In this document: positions 63,831-64,000 of the stretch, piece by piece
How the letters are laid out: each line of letters opens with the position of its first letter
Numbering within the stretch: the first letter of the stretch is position 1
Assembly: GCA_965224845.1 (NCBI GenBank)
Contig: CBDDAJ010000026.1
Coordinates: 248,001-312,000, forward strand
Length of the DNA stretch: 64,000 nt
Reading direction: 5' to 3'
Origin: Wocania_A sp965224845
GTDB lineage: Bacteria > Bacteroidota > Bacteroidia > Flavobacteriales > Flavobacteriaceae
The notes under the pieces: model-generated
What the model saw: the letters and a program-made list of their open reading frames with translations, nothing else
The model's database searches: none
Told to the model about the DNA's origin: nothing
Translations under genes and position numbers: made by a program

Positions 63831-64000
63831 GTTTTGTTAATTTTTAGTGTTGTTATAATAAGGCACAATGTGGTTGAAGGTGTTTAGTTGCTTTGGACAA
63901 GGAACTAAGTTAGCAAAAGAAAACGAACCAGAGGAAAATCTTAAGGGTTTTTCAAGTACAGCTGCATCAAGTTATTTTTAGTTTTTCTTTACTATTTGAT

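Overview
The window is about 64 kb of AT-rich DNA from a member of the Flavobacteriaceae (Bacteroidota), most likely a marine relative. Several independent signs support this: a primary sigma factor of only 287 residues, a 665-residue FtsZ, an AccD without its zinc-ribbon cysteines, the TamL lipoprotein, PorT and two cargo proteins of the type IX secretion system (T9SS), TAnnTTTG-type -7 promoter elements and a near absence of Shine-Dalgarno sequences. The genus cannot be named from the sequence alone.

Layout. 1-13.6 kb is the dcw (division and cell wall) cluster, all on the + strand: ftsI (3' part), murE, mraY, murD, ftsW, an inserted four-helix-bundle gene, murG, murC, ftsQ, ftsA, ftsZ, ending in a strong terminator. 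Three intergenic gaps here hold REP-like palindromes with a common core. 13.6-28.2 kb is housekeeping: a YqeY-like protein, tRNA-Arg, an M90 peptidase, a CBS protein, then rpe, rpoD, a putative regulator, two unknown genes, pnp, rpsO, accD, fbaA and tamL. 28.4-39.3 kb carries an RNA methyltransferase, porT, ubiE, trkA-trkH, several small tail-anchored membrane proteins around an orphan response regulator, a PLP aminotransferase, a fatty-acid desaturase and rsmG. Five genes between 26.7 and 37 kb are broken by six frameshifts, nearly all explicable as one extra base; this looks more like local sequence error than gene decay.

39.4-42.3 kb is the most interesting accessory locus: a lipoprotein, a membrane histidine kinase whose extracytoplasmic domain resembles that lipoprotein, and a LytTR response regulator. 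42.3-58.9 kb holds surface and regulatory genes: a TPR protein, a 1627-residue T9SS cargo protein, an isochorismatase-type hydrolase, an L,D-transpeptidase lipoprotein, an ECF42-like sigma factor with its YciI/DGPF partner and a fitting promoter, an ELWxxDG-repeat T9SS protein, a hybrid kinase/AraC regulator, a divergent hydrolase/TetR pair around a clear operator palindrome, a VOC protein and a GAF-LuxR regulator. 57.2-57.4 kb contains a degenerate copy of the 3' end of pruA plus its terminator; the intact pruA lies at 59.3-60.9 kb. The window ends with a TANGO2/NRDE protein, an overlapping possible papain-like protein, a DUF2200 protein and a lipoprotein.

The dcw genes together make lipid II and the divisome. 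TamL, PorT and the two CTD proteins point to an outer membrane with T9SS export. Five separate one- or two-component regulators in the second half suggest a surface-sensing lifestyle.
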